The translations under genes and the position numbers were made by a program. 64,000 bases of DNA from Phylloscopus collybita (lineage: Eukaryota > Chordata > Aves > Passeriformes > Phylloscopidae). The stretch is taken from positions 6,584,501 through 6,648,500 of the forward strand of contig JAJNNQ010000031.1 in assembly GCA_027886175.1 (NCBI GenBank), written 5' to 3'. Each line of letters opens with the position of its first letter. The first letter of the stretch is position 1. Below, one piece after another: positions 12,233 through 26,900 of the stretch. The notes below the pieces were generated by a model. It saw nothing but the letters and a program-made list of their open reading frames with translations, was not told the DNA's origin and made no database searches.

Positions 12233-12779
12233 CGCTGCTCCTTGCCATCATTTTATAAAGAGACACTTTAAAATTGCTCAAGATTTCAGACAAATAAGAC
12301 TGACCACAATGTACAGATTTATTTACAGTTGGAATTTTATATTGTTTCTTTTAGTCTCTGTGAAGTTTAAGTGACTTATTTATATAAAAAGACCTTTCGT
12401 ATTTGATGACAAACTGTCTAGGCAGGCCCTGTGGACAAGTGGTTGGTTCACAAAAGTTTTAGTGACTGTCTGTATGTATAGATATATGAACTAAACACTC
12501 TGGATTGTAGCAAAGTGACTGTTAAAAGTTTAGAAAATATTTCTCTGTTGTTTATATGTAAATGTTTTTGGTGTTGCTGTTATTCTTAAAAGTTTGGCTG
12601 GATATTTTTACCTTACTACAAGATGTCTGGTTTACAATAGCTTAACTCTGCTGTAGAAATGGCACTTATAACCAAAGCCTCCTCTGTTACATGCTAGGGA
12701 TTTTCCCTCCATTCTCAGTAATTGATGGTTTGCAAAAAATTCTGTTCAAGGTAAAATAAAAGTATATGAAAAAAAGTTA
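12233..12779 (+). other. CXCR4: CXCR4 3' untranslated region with AU-rich elements
   Basis: About 545 AT-rich bases separate the TAA stop from the polyadenylation signal. ATTTATTTA lies at 12317-12325, and TTATTTATA at 12376-12384 matches the UUAUUUA(U/A)(U/A) destabilising nonamer. These are the usual marks of an mRNA kept short-lived by AU-rich-element binding proteins, which suits a quickly regulated receptor. The 3' boundary is inferred from the signal position. Confidence 0.85.
12755..12760 (+). terminator. CXCR4: CXCR4 polyadenylation signal AATAAA
   Basis: A canonical AATAAA lies 523 bases after the stop codon and is followed within 30 bases by an A-rich then T/G-containing stretch ('gttattttgagtggt'), as expected around a cleavage site. 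Cleavage would fall near 12775-12780. It is the first canonical signal after the stop codon. Confidence 0.88.
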
Positions 12780-15700
12780 TTTTGAGTGGTATTTTCATTT
12801 CTGGTTGAATTTTTCTCAGTGCTTTTATTTACAATTCTAAATACACAGTAATGTCTAAGAAAATTGCATGTCTTGTGAAAAGCAGGAAAATGAGTTTCAG
12901 TACATACTGATTATTCAGTTGACACCTCTGAGTTCCATGTCATATGTTTTTTTCACCAGAATACATTTGCTCCAGTTAATATTATATTTAGAATTACTTA
13001 AACTGTCACTTAGAGAACTTTTCGAGGCAAAATATCTGCAAGTGAAAACCAATCTATGTAAGCAACTGCTAAAGTTTACAGCCTCAGGAGTCAAACTCAG
13101 ATTACTGCAAGTGTCTAACCTCTATGCTATGTGTAACAAAGTCAATCCTACATTTCTTCTGCCTTTGCTGTGGTTCTAAATTTAGTTTCACATGATAATA
13201 GTAATCAAATGTAGCTGAATCAAAGCCACTTTTGATTAGAAATAAAGTTATTCTATTAAAGTGTGTCTGCTCTGAGGGAGGTAAGTGGTTTTCCTCCGTG
13301 GAGCTTTCCCTTACTCTGTCCACATCTAGATTTTCTTAAAGTAATATTACAATCTTCACATTCCTTTTAAAAACACAGAATGTGTGCCAGTTCTTGAAAA
13401 TATTTTTAGGAGGAATCAGCCAGACTATAGGATTACCAATAATTAGTGCTGAAATCTTAATTGTCTAGTTAGTCATGTCTTCACATTAGTAGAGTGCATT
13501 CAGAAGTAATGAATACCCAAGAGAACACAGCCATTGAGAGTATTTGTACTTACATTAACAAAACAAACACAACTGTTACTTATATATTAAAAAAAATACA
13601 AAAATCTACCTAGAAGTAAAAAAAAAAATAAAATCTCTACTAGTCACACAGAAGTGAAACAGGCAACATGGATATTGCAGGGGTATTACCAAAATTTTCA
13701 CAGTCACAGCACCTTAGTGACTTTGTGGAGCCAATACCACTATGCTAAACTTCCATGTTTTATATTAGATATTTTTATAAATACAAGACCTTTCTGTTTT
13801 CAACTTCCCTTCTCTCCAGTGAGGAGGCTTCAACCTTGGCTGCATCCTGCACTCCTTCCCTTGCAATGACAGTAGTAATCATCTGATTCTGTGTTGAGCT
13901 GATTCAGTGCTGAACCAGCACAAAACCTGGCAGAAAATAGGTAATTTTCCAGCAATTTAGTGAATTGAATGCATTCTATGAGGAGTCCAACAAGTACTAC
14001 AAAAGTGCAAGATTTTGTAACCTGGAGCAAGGCAAAGTGAGATAAAATGAAAAGGACACAGACTTCTTCCCCTGCTTTTAGCAACTAAACTTTTAGATCA
14101 GTTAACTCTAATGTGTGTTTTCACTCAACATAAATTAACAGCAGAAATGATGCATTCTCAAGAAACAAAAGGTCTTACTTTGATCAAGTTCTTCCTCCTA
14201 AACAGGGCTGAGAAATGAGGAAAACGTGGTATAGGAGCAGAACTCCTTAAATGGTTTATTTTTGTTGTTCGTTTGTGTGTTTTCTTAATTTAGTGAGGGT
14301 TTCCCTGTGAAGAATTTGCTGTTCTAAATGATTCTGGTCTTCACCCCAGCCCAATCAATCACTGTGATTTAATTGCACTTATAAAATACTTACAGGCTAT
14401 CAACACGCTGCTGCTTATTTGTTGAGGAAATGTTTAGAGCCCCCAGCATTAACTTAGATTATTTCCATTATGCTTCAGTCAACCAACTGCTACCTCTAGC
14501 AGAGTTAACAGGAAAGAGGGTGCAGGAGAGAATAAACTCAGCAGTCATGTTACTGCCAAAGACCACTAAAAGGACACTAAACAAACAACAGAAAGAATTT
14601 CTGTAGAAAATTAATTAGCAAAATTAAAAAAAACTTAAACCCATGCCCCAGAGGGATGATTTTCATAAAACTGCCATTGTTCTCAGTAGAATTAATGAAC
14701 CTGTGGACAGAAGACTATCTTGAAAAGGAGTGGCAATTTCTTTGGGGTTTTGCTTCAGCAACAAAAATTAGTCAAAAGCCACATGTATTTATTTCTAAAT
14801 AACTTTATATATCTATAAATATGAATATGATATATATTTGTACTCTTTACAGAGCAAATATTTGCAAATTGGATGAAGCTGTCATGAGGAAACACAGCAA
14901 GAAATGATGAATCCAGTTCTGTCTTTTTACCTGTAAGTTAGAGAAAATAAGGCAAATTTCTTTCAAATTCACTGAGCTATTCCAAATATACCATGTTGGT
15001 AAAAAATACTAATTTACTCCATTTCAAAACAAAATCACCTTTAAGCTGATTTTTGCTGAGGCTGTGACTGTTTAGATCTTTGTGAAGCAAAGGTGGTCAA
15101 AGAGAAAATGCATTTTCTAAGTGTAAATTCAGCAACAAAGGTGAATGAACCTAAATTTGCGATTTATACATTGGACAAGTCCACACAGAACAAGAATTTT
15201 CCAAAGTTTTTGGATGGACTTTCCAAGTCTTTTTTCCAAATTACTCCTCTCGAGCATACAGAATGATCATGACATTCTTTAAGATATACACAATGCATAG
15301 TCTCAGCACTATCTTGAAGTCATAAAATAATAGCTGTGTCCAAGTAATTTTACATACGCAACTTAAGACACAGAACAGAGAACAAATGTGAGTTTGGTTA
15401 CAAATCATTGAGTATTGGTTACAAACCAGTTTAAAATGTTATGTGATAGTTTAAAAGATTTATAATGTATTTACAAAGATTTTTTTTTTCCACTGAATTC
15501 AGGCACTAAGTATTTTGCCATGGGTTTTGCAATGTGCCAACAGCAATGCAGCTCTAAAACATGGATATTCACCTAATATTCTAATGCACACATTTTGAGT
15601 GCCTGAGATTAGCTAGAAATCCTTTGGATCATGCAAGGCTAAACCAAGAACAGAACATGTACTTGAACTTACTTTTGCTTTCTCTGAAATGGTGTTTGGA

Positions 15701-18700
15701 AATAAAGTCAGAATACTTAAAGCAGTGAGGCAAAATGCCGCTGTAACCCATTGTTTGTGTGATAATCCATTATTTGTAGGTGTGCTTTTACTCTGTCTGA
15801 TCAGAGCCCACATTAGAGGAGCATGTGCAAAGCTGAAGGGTGCAGTGAGGCTGCCCCAGCAAATGTAGACTGAGAGCAGTGAGCAGGGGAGTCACTTGCT
15901 GCTTTCTTGGCCAGTTTTATGACACAATCATTATACAGGGGCTTGAACTTCTATACATATACATAAATCAAAACAAAATCACCATGAAAATAAAAAGGAA
16001 GTTGCAGTAACAACATGGAGCCATTCATGCAAGTGAATGGTTTATCTTACGATGGTTGTGCTCTAGTTGGACAATGTACAAAGTGACCACATCTAGATGT
16101 TTGGTTGAAAAGGCCATTTTTTACATTGTTTGGGAAAGGAAACAGCATGACGAGGAAGTACTTCCTTGATCCAGGCATGCCTCCAAAATCCCCTAACAAT
16201 GGAGTATTCTCATATTCTCATAGTGCTGAAACTTAGGAAACACTTAAGCAGATAGAGCCCCAGAGGTTTTTGCTCAAAGGATGCCACTCCCTCACTTTAT
16301 GTTTTGAAAGAGCTATACAGACTCTTTTTCACAGCCATAAATCACGTGTCAATTGAAATTGCATGAGCACTGGGATTATTGCTTATAAAGAAGGCACAGA
16401 TTTCTTAAAATCCTTTTTCTTTAGATAACAATTTTTCTGTCATTCTTTTAATTTTCTCTGAAAAGCTTTCATCTTCAACAGTGTAAAGTTTAAAGAGAAT
16501 TTGTTTTGTTTTGACAACAATTCTCTTACTATCTTCCCACCATTCTGGTTCTATCTGGACATACAATAAAACAATGCTATACTTATTGGTTTTGAAAACA
16601 TATTTTAATAGAAGCCAATTCTAAACATACTGTGTTTGCTTATTTATGAATATGTAACATAAATATATCCACAGGTATATAATGATGTAGATTACAAACA
16701 CCATTTTCAGTTGCTGATACAAATGAATCAGGCTCCAGCACAACTACCACTGACTTCAGAAAAGTCACTACACATGTAGCAAGTATTGATTAAAACTACT
16801 ATTTTCTTGGAAGGACAGATGGCTTCAGTGACAATCTCCAACTGAATTCAGAGACAGCAGGGCACCTAAAGAAATATGCTTCCTAAAGTGTACAGCCTTA
16901 CCACCCAAATCAATTGCAAATGAAGATTAGAAGTCACTGGTTTCACTTGCAGTTAGAGATGTACATGAAACTAAATCTTTCAGTAGGGAGCAGGTGGAAC
17001 TCTTCTGCTGAACATAACAGAAATAAATTTTCAGCAAAATGGTTCTCTCTCACTGAGGGCTTGCAAGCTTTGCATGCCCAGCTAGCAGTAATTTGTCTCA
17101 CAGTAATTTGTCTTCAGCGGCACAGTGTTTGAAAGAAATAGGTCAACATTTAAAATATTCTTGTCCTTTGGAATTTACACCAGGAACAGATTCTCATCAC
17201 ACAAACGTGTCAGAGTAATTAGTAATTATGAGGGATTTTTAAGGGTTACACTGCAAAGAGTTCTTTAGCTTCTGTTCTGGCTTGGTTTTGACTTGGACTT
17301 TTTTGCTGTTGATGCTGCCTTTTATTCCTACTATTCTCTTTTCACAGCTTCTATTCTACTTAACTTTTCCTTTAAAAATATATCGTTATAGAATTTTTAA
17401 TGGTTCTGTTCTGTTAAGACTTTGCAAAACATCCAGGACAAACAAGAAAAAGAAACTTTGCAAATAAATAAAAAATTAGAACTTTCACAACTGTTTCTAT
17501 GTCTTCTCATGTGTATTTCCACTCCAACATCTGCTTTTCTTTAGCTGAAGGATAAATTACTTCTATATTGTATGAAAAATTTAAACTCAAAGATTGGTTT
17601 TACTCTCAAGTTTCTTAAAGTGCAATCCCAGCACACATTTGTTTATGTCCCTGGTTCTTTCTTATGCAGCAGTTGGTAATGGGGCAGATCTGGATAAGGA
17701 AGGCTGAGGGGGCCCTTTACCTGCCTGTCAGTGTCACCACTGATACGAGCACAGCTTCAAGAACATGAGCTGCCTAGGAATTTGGCACTCTGCAAGGAGT
17801 GCACTCTGCAAGCTACAATAAGACCAGACAGCAATAATTATCACTGGTGATAATCCTAATCTGTGACCATCTTCAACAGATATAACACAAAATAAACTCG
17901 AAAAGTTCAAGTAGAACATATTTCCTTAACTTTCCTTTTACAGCTCCTCATCATCTTTCTTATGGCTGCTCCATGTCAATACTGTCCTCTCTTAGGCTAA
18001 TATTTTTGGGTTTTTTTTCCTTGGGGAAAATATTTAGTATTTAAAATGTGTTTAAAAACACTGATTCTGCCGCACCTGAACATGAGTTCACCGAAGAGAG
18101 AAATGTTGGCATGCTTGATAGTAGAAGATGAAACTGGGGCTTCAGTGTACACAGATCAATTCCATCTCTAAAATCTGTGGGAATCAAGAGAAAAAATCTG
18201 ATATTTTTACAGACGTGTTTTATTGTGATAGCAATAGATGTATCTTGCCAATATTAGGTTCATTGTGAAACTGAAATCTGTTATTCCTGCTCTTTGTGGG
18301 AGGAGTGACATCTCATGAAAGTACTAAGGTCACTGTTGGAACTCAGTACAGGAATGCATTGATAAGAGAAGCAAGAGTCTATCAAGGATACAAGGGAAGA
18401 AGGGATTATTGTATAAGGTCAAGGTTCACGTTAGATTTAATTTGACAGCAAAGGATATGTAGAGTTCCTGCGCTCCCCTGCCCTTCAGTGCTCACCACCT
18501 TCCTTTCCAATGCCTTTCAGGTCATGCCCCCACCCTGCTTTTCTTGCTCCCTTTCTCCCCAGCTCTATTGAGGTGATCCCCTAACAGAGCTTTCCCACAG
18601 GGAACTGGGCACTAACAATGCACTGACACAAGGTAACTGAGCTCATCTGCTAATCAACAGGACAGAAAAGGAGTCTCACACCTCACAATCCCCTTCCTCC

Positions 18701-20499
18701 TCTCCTTTATTCTTACCTGTGTAGACCCCTAAGCTTCTGCTCATGTGACTCCCTGGCAAGTTAGTTCAGCTCCTGAAGACTGGAGTTTCACAGGAATCTG
18801 AAGCTGACTTCCTCTGTTGTAAAGGTCTTCAGTCTCCCTCCCTCCTCCCTGCCTCTTCTAATCCTTTCAATTTGATATCTTCAATACTCTGATTCTAAAT
18901 CCTGTGGACCTGTCGCCTGCTGTGCATTATCTATTGAATAAGTCACACTTTATTTTGAACAGACTTAATTGATTAAATAGACAGTATCTTTTTTAATGTA
19001 TTTTATGCCATTTTAATGAAGTTAGCTCAGAAACAGAGCTGACTACACTCAAGATTTTAAAATAAAAGTAATCAGACACATAGCTAAGCAAAGAAAGAAA
19101 AGTTGTTACTTTTTTCACTTTTTTCTTTCAGCAGCAATAAGTTCTTAGTTTGACTCCTGTTTTGTAAAGCCCACCAGCCACAGAAAATGAACAGAAGGAA
19201 GTGTATGGATCCCAGCCAGCACACTGAACTGAATTGTCTCACTAAGAAGTCAAAAATCAGAGCAATTGCAAGACTGAGGGTGGATTCATGCACCTGGAAG
19301 CTGTGAGGGGAGCAAAGAAGTGGAATCCCAGCTTTTAGGACCAGAAAGTCGTTAGACCAGTTTAGCTATCTTGTAAAAACTTCCTTAAGTAAACAGCCAA
19401 ACTGTTAAACAAACACATGAGTTCTCAGGTAGGGGGCAAAAGGTTGAAAAAATATGGAGAGAACAGATGCCCCTCATTAAGGGACGTGAGCCCTATCTGC
19501 TCCTGAAGTAAAATATCATTGCCTGTTGACTATGTTATCATGGTCCTGCAGAGCACTTTTGCCTGAAACAAAGCTCAAGAAATAGGTCTTGAATAACAGT
19601 GTTTTGAACTAAAGAGATATGTAATAGATGTCAATGATCAATCATGTTCTTGACTATATTGCTCATCAGATTTAATGCAGCTATTATTTAAGACATAGTG
19701 CAATTCTACATCCATATATAGAGGCAATAGGACTTTTTGAATGCGGTGGATATTAGACAATTTTTAAAAGCAGAATACTTGAAAAGCAGAGAGAGCAGGT
19801 CTTTTCCCATTTAGCAATCACCAAAAAACCCCAACTAAAAAAACCAACAAAACACCAAAAAACCCACAACAAAGCACTTAGCTTGAGTGTTATGCTGTGA
19901 TTTTGCTCCTTAACTTATCAACTAAGGAAAGCAGCTGCCTCTTGGTATAACAACTGCTTAGGAAAAAGCATTAGATCCCTGGTTCAACACTAAGTTGAAG
20001 TGTAGTCAGCCCAGTCATGTTGAAGCCAGACGAAATTTGTTCAGATTGTATGGTTTCAATGGCTCTCCTAATATTCTGCAATAAAGGGGAGAGCATAGCA
20101 TCTGCATGAATACTCAGGGCAGTGTACTCACCAGTCCTGTAGTTTAATCATACTTCAGCCCAGAGAATAAACAGTCAGTGGAGCAACAAATCCCTGAATC
20201 TACTCACTCTTGCTTCCTCCTACAAGCTAATGTGGAGGGAGTATTAAGAAACTTTGCCCCCTCATTAAGGACTTTGTGGGGACTCTGTAATAAAAACTGT
20301 AACAGATGAAGGATACAAGATCCTTTGTCTGTGATATTTAAGATGACTCTGCTACCCAGGTGTTTGAAAGAGATCTCATTCATTCATTCACCAGTTTCAG
20401 TAACAATTAAATGAGAACAAAGATTTTTGTATCTCTTCAGAACCCATTTTAAAATCCTCTGCTCTTAGTAGCATACACTTTACATGCACTTTTTCAGTT
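12780..20499. other. Intergenic DNA downstream of CXCR4
   Basis: I see no gene, recognisable transposon or CpG island here. Open frames are short and not coding-like. A 15-base tandem duplication (unit beginning CAGTAATTTGTCT) occurs at 17086-17113, and a C/A-only stretch at about 19820-19876 is the complement-type counterpart of the G/T tracts found elsewhere in the window. Confidence 0.65.
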
Positions 20500-20900
20500 G
20501 CCACCCAAACTGGGGCCCATTGTGCCCTCTACAAGCCATGTCCTGAGAGGAACTGGAACATGGGATCGAGCTGCTGAGGTGACACTGACTGAGCCCACTT
20601 GTGCTGCTGGGTTGTATTAGCCGAGGTAATATCAATGCAGCAAGGGAAGCAGCTGTGATTACCTGTCCCTTTTTCCATCCCGCCTGTCCTGACCACTGGG
20701 CTAGAGAATTAGTCTCTCTCCGACTTGGTGAATATTTATTTATGCAAAGTTCAACGTTTTCAAAAGGACTCACAAGACAAAAGCACCCCATCAAATACAA
20801 CAGCATGGTGATTAAGCACCTCCCGAGAGACAGTGGCGCTCAGACTGCAAGGAAACCCGAGCTTTTGCCCCGATGTCCCTTGACAAGGGACATTGTTTTT
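20500..20900. promoter_or_regulatory. Candidate non-coding regulatory block with 21-bp palindrome
   Basis: This stretch has higher sequence complexity and GC than its AT-rich flanks. An AGGTAAT/ATTACCT inverted pair (20634-20640 and 20658-20664) brackets an E-box-type CAGCTG, a TTTATGCAAAG POU-like site lies near 20740, and a perfect 21-base palindrome occupies 20873-20893. The open frames on both strands show no protein family I recognise. Calling it an enhancer is inference from composition and motif clustering only, about 8 kb downstream of CXCR4. Confidence 0.3.
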
Positions 20901-23900
20901 GCAGGAGGGCTCCTCCTCCTGTTCTTCAATGTTTTGTGTAGGATTAAAATAGCACCTATAGGAGTAAGCACTGTCCTCGGAAAAAGCTGAGAAGTGCTTT
21001 GTTTATGACTTCCTACTAGGTACCTACAAAAGAGTACCCTATCCTTCTTAAGGATACATGTTTACATTTAAGTGTCCATATCATCTGTAGAAATATAATG
21101 TATTGCAGTCTAGCTGTCAGTAAGAGGAGTCTAGAACACTACAGAACTCTGTACCACCTAAAAACAGAGCTGTAGAGGATATTCACTTACAGGCAGACAC
21201 AGCTCCATTGTGTTTTCCTCCTCAGTCTTTTCACAAACTCCATCAGCGAACAGACAGCTCATCCTAATGAGTGTACCACTGAGGTACACTTAATCCTGAA
21301 TCAGCAAAACCTGATAATAATGCTCAGCTGCTTGAAATGGAATTATTTTCTGATGACTGGACTTAATCCAACCAAAGGTCAGTACAAATAAAAAATTGCT
21401 GTCAGCTCAGGACTTAATGATATATTCTTACCTCTGTAGACCTATAATTTCTCTAGATACCTAAGAGGTCATGTCAATCCTAATGTCTCCCAGTTTTATG
21501 AATGCAACCATAAGCCCCTTTTAAATCAGATTACAAATGATTATTATAACTCTAAATCAAGGGAAAAGCCCACCATTTTCTCTAATTGGAAAGACTAATT
21601 TAATTATAATTATTCTCTTTCCAGATGCTTTGTATTTGTTCCATTACATTACAATAGATAGTCTGAGTTTATGGAAAAGAAACAGTTAATTGTTTATGAC
21701 TTGGAAAGGATGAAAAATTAGTTCACATCTGCTGGTGTAGCCACACTTCAGCCACACTCCTATTGTTTCTGAAGTGCAGGTACCTTCATATACTCTACGT
21801 GGTGGCTTCATTGTTAATTTAAGGTAGCTGAAAAGATGGTGTAAACAGAAAACTTTTGCTATTCTGAGATTTTTTTAAAGGTCTGTTTCCATCTTAAATA
21901 GACAATTGATAAAACCATCAGAATTAAAAAGCTAATCATTCAAGATTTACAAGTCAGTGGGCACAAAGTGGAAAATGGTAATGTATTCAACATCCCAGCC
22001 TGATTTTGCACTGAATTAACATTAATTGACATAGCTTCCTCTTGTCAACAACCTCATTTTGCCTTATTAAAATCATTGTAGTACCTATATTATTTTTGGT
22101 TTTCAAATTTTCAAATATTAAATAGGCCAAACCCATAATCTGCGTAGCTTTGCTGAATTTAATGTTTAATTATTTATTAGATATCAAATGTATAACATCT
22201 GTGTAAGAAGGCTGACATATGTTAGGACCTTTGACTTTGATATATAAAAAACTGTCTGCTGAGTTAGGAATCGCTCTATAAATTAATTAGATAAACATGA
22301 ATACAGCATTTGTATTCTTCTAAGCCTGTGCTTCCCTAGAGATGAGGATGATGCTTATACAAAGCACACAGGAGTGAATGTATGAGTGGATCCCTTTTGT
22401 CTTTGAGTTAACAAGGTTCTGCTTTATGCTTTCTTAACTTTTTGGTGAATGGCTTTCACAGTTTAAGGATTTCACAGTCTAAAGGTTAATACTTTTCTCT
22501 TCTCTGAAACTGTTTCTGGGACTCTGGCGATATTACAGAAAACTACACCAGTACAACTTCCTAGATGTTTTTCACTGGTGTAAATTTTGTAGGTAAGGCC
22601 TCAAGTAAGAACATACTTCGGAAACATATATTTGTCTTCTTAATATATCCCTGCAAGCACAGATACACACCAACAAACCCAACTGATTATACTTTGGGTC
22701 GTAATCTCTTATTTTGATAAGAAACTTCAATTACATTTGTCTCCATGTGTGTACCTTTGAGCTGGCACCCATCTAAAACATGCTTCTCCAGCTGTTTGTT
22801 ATTCTACTGTATAATAACAAATAATTTTGCCTAACATTCCTGAGGAAACAGAGACTACTGCCTATACAAAGGTATTTCCTTTTTCTCAGCTAGATAAAAA
22901 ATAGTATTTTTCATAAAATAAGGCAAGGGTCACAGTTGATCTTCTGGTGAAAGTGCAGAGCCTTCTCTCCATAACAAGTGTGTTTCTTCTAGAGATCCCT
23001 CAGCAGAGAACCAGGGGGTTTTATGATTTTTGTTACAACTTTGCAATAGAACAGGAGCAGTTCATAGGAGAGTATGCAAGGTTGGGCCCATTCTCACCAC
23101 TGAAAAGTTATAATCTTCTTCCACATAAGGCTGCCTATAGCAGTTATATCCAAGGAAACTGTGCCAAGAGCATCAAACAGCATTCTTTGCCTGAGTAGGG
23201 CCCATAGTGACATGCATGCAAAAGAACTCCTGCTTTTTTCAAAAAGCAATCCTGAATAAAAACTCTTCTCATTCAAGATAGAGGCCTTAAGGAACATCCT
23301 GCATGTTAACAAACATCTTCAGATAATGCCGAGTTTGATGCTCATTTCCTAGTTATTCACAGACTCTCTTAAATGGAGCTCTTTCACTTCTGTGGCTTAG
23401 CCTAAGGAAATCCTGCAAGAACAATGTGTGACTGAAACACACACAGGTTTCCCAAATGGTAGCAAGACCCATTGATGCTGCTTCAGATAGCACCAAGACA
23501 GCAAGATATAATACAAGCTAAACAAGAAAGGGTCTTGTTTCTCTAGGATTGATTTGGGTTCAAGGTTTTTCCTTTCAATTTGCAGTATATTATGTAAAGT
23601 GTCCTTCAGTGAAGAAGTTATTTAGCTGCCAAACTACATCATTTTTCCTCAAGTATTTCAGTAGACAGAATTTCAAAACCTCCAATTGCTTACTCCCCAA
23701 ATAAGCATTCCCACTTACTCTTCTTAGTAAAGTAGCCTGGAATACACTTGCAGATGCTGAAGATCTGGTGATAGAAAGAGAAGCTTTAAATACTCAATCT
23801 CTAAAATCAGATACCATGGTAATATAACAGTTTTATTAATTAAGGTTGATTTATGTTGTAGAAGATGCCTGGTTTGATGCTCCTGGAACCTGTACAACCT

Positions 23901-26900
23901 CTAAACATTTACAGAAAATCTCCAACACTGAAGATGCTACAACTTTCCTGCGACTACCTCTAGAAACAAAGGAAAATCCTTAGGACCCATGGATTATCCA
24001 GCTTCCCTGCTGAAATCATCAACAGGGTAGAAGCTATTCCAGTACATGGACATCTTTCCATTGTGCAAGAGATTCAGACTGTTAATTCGTGGTCTAAATA
24101 AATCTAAAATCTAAATCTACCTCCTCCTTCATCTTTATTTGATGATCCAGTCTCCTCTCCAGCCAGAGTCTCATTAGGGCTGGTACTTTCTCTAGAGAGA
24201 GCATCCCTCCTGGTATTTTATGCTGTTGTGTTTCCTATCTTATTTTTGTTCTTATTGCAGAGTTTCCTCAACAAAGAAGACACAACCTTTTTGTATTCAC
24301 AGCAGGCATTACACAGCACACAGCACTACCTGATTATCTGTCTTCCCCAGATGATCATATTGATCAGCCAACCAGCTCCTAAAAGTCTAGATTACTTTTT
24401 CCATTCTATCTGTGAATACACATTATTTCTCTGTTGAGATGCTTGAGTCACATGGTTCTAGGAAAGTTGTCTAAGTAATTCTGACTAATTTTTGCTTCAA
24501 ATACTTGGGGCTTTTCAGCAGAGTGATTACAGTGGGCTCTGTGTGGTTAACTGATGTGCTGAGCAAGAGTGATCTATTGCAAAGTGAAGTATTGGGCAGG
24601 AAAGCTAAAACAATGAGTTACTCAGAAAAAAAGCTGGAATACACTATGCTTATTCTTTGCCTTTTTATAAATAAAAATTCTTTGGAGCTTATTTATTCAA
24701 ACATTAAAATGTATCCGACTTTAAATTCAACTTCAAAATCTCACATCTCTAGTTATAAGCCAGTTCTACTCACAAAAAGCAATGCTCATTTACCCATCAG
24801 ACACTTCTAAGCACATCTTTGGATGTTGTTGCTGTTGTATAGCTGAGCTATTTGTCTTAAGTAAAAAAGTGGCATCTGTATGCAATTTCCACTTGGCACC
24901 AGTATCTCCTTTTGATGACAGTCTGTACTGTTTCCCTTTCTTCTTCCAGTCACTCCAGCTGCAGGACCCAGATGTCAAACTCAGGAATGTATTTTTTTCC
25001 CAGCAGTGCTATCTGATTCTGTTGTTGGCACCTCTGCTCATGGCTGCTCTGAAGCTGCCTGTGTGCAAATCCCTACGTTTAAAATGCAGACAGTGCTTTT
25101 TTATTTATATGCTAAAACCTTTTCAGTTGCCTTAATTATGGGCACTGAGTATTATATATTCGTCTGATACACAAACATACAGATTCCATTATTTATGATA
25201 TTGGTTTCATGACAACTGTTACGCTTCTGTAACCAGAAACTGGGAGGCAAGAAGAAAGCTTCAAAAAGTGCTAATGAGACATCAAAAGTAGTTGCTTACT
25301 TTCAATAACTAGTCCAAACAAAGAAAGGTAAATATAAAGCTATCAAAGGGTGATTGATGAGAATAAAAAGTAAGGTGGAAAGGAAAAGGTGAAAACAGAA
25401 ATGCATTAAAAAGGAATGAACAGCAAAGAGATGAGGGGAGAATAAAATATGTTAGAACTGTCTAAAGACATTGTGCCACATGTCTCCAAAAAGTGAAGTC
25501 CTTTAGAAGAGAACCAAGGCAAAAACTTATTCCAATTAATAATTCGGAATTATTAATTTCAAATAAATTGAAATTCTTTCTGTAATTCTCTCTTCTTTCT
25601 TTCTCCTAGTTTCATGTTTTCCTCCTGGGGACGTTTTGCTGCAGTATTTGATTCTCCATCACAAAGACAAGGTATTTGTCTCCCAGGGGCTTTGCTGTAG
25701 CTCACTGCCATCCAGTGAGTGGTCAGGAACTGAATGTGTCAGGCAGCTCACATCCTCCTGCAGGCACCTGACAGCACCTGTGTGCTCACTCTGCTGCACT
25801 CTACCTGAGAATGGAATTTTCCTGTCTACAGAGCCTTCAAAGAACTGCATTTCTCTCCCCCTGCACGAATTGCCTTATGTAATGTAATAAACATAAATTT
25901 GAGACAGCTTCCATTTTACACAAATAGTAACAATTCCTCTACATTGATGCACACGTCGTCACAAAACCAGCTTATGAAGACAAAAGAATGGTATTTTAAC
26001 AAACTCCTAGTCAAGAAACTAAGCATTGTCAGGCTAAAAGAGCTAACTTGAAGGATAAGAAAAAGGAATGTGAAGGGCTGAATCCATTATTAGGATAAAG
26101 GAGTAGTAAGTGGTGAGTAATCCCAGTCAGGTAGATAGACAGACTGAAAAGTTAAGGGATATGAAAATATTAATACATTTTTATAGATATATAAAGCTAC
26201 GTAAATATTCATACAGAATTCTATTATCTTGACAGCCCATCTGATTTCTATCTCAATATATCTGTTGGACATTGAACACTGAACTGACAAACTGCACGTA
26301 ATTCACATTTTACAAATTTAAAGAACCATGACCTTGAATTTAAGGATTCAAATACCAGGAGAGCTTGAAAGTCAGGGATATAAAATGTTTTCTGGGAATC
26401 ATCCATTTAATCAATTAATAAATTAAATTGATTGTGCCATTCTGTCTGGCAAGGTGCCAACACCATGATTATTTTCCATGACTTATGTATGTTTATGTGC
26501 ACCCCAGGTAAGGAATGGGTTCTGTATGAGGAACAGAAACATACACAGGAGTCTACAGCTGTAGACAGATAGACCAATCAACTACTGAATTACACAGAAG
26601 ATAAACAGATAAGAGAGTGTAAAACCAGGCTGACAAAAATGAGGGGGCATCTGGTTCAAGTAGCTACTGCTTCACAGCACATAGCTAATCTGTAGAACTA
26701 AAAGATGCTAGAAGTTCATAGGGACACAAAAAAGTGGTGTCATAAAACTAGTGGAAGGAAATCCAGTCTGGACAATTAAATGCAAAGAGGCCATATCTGG
26801 TTTTAGAACTTCCTGCTCTGAAAACTACTGGAGGCTGGCAGAGCATTTTGGGGAAATAGCACTATATACTCACTGTCTTCTCATACCCTTTCCTGTGCTC

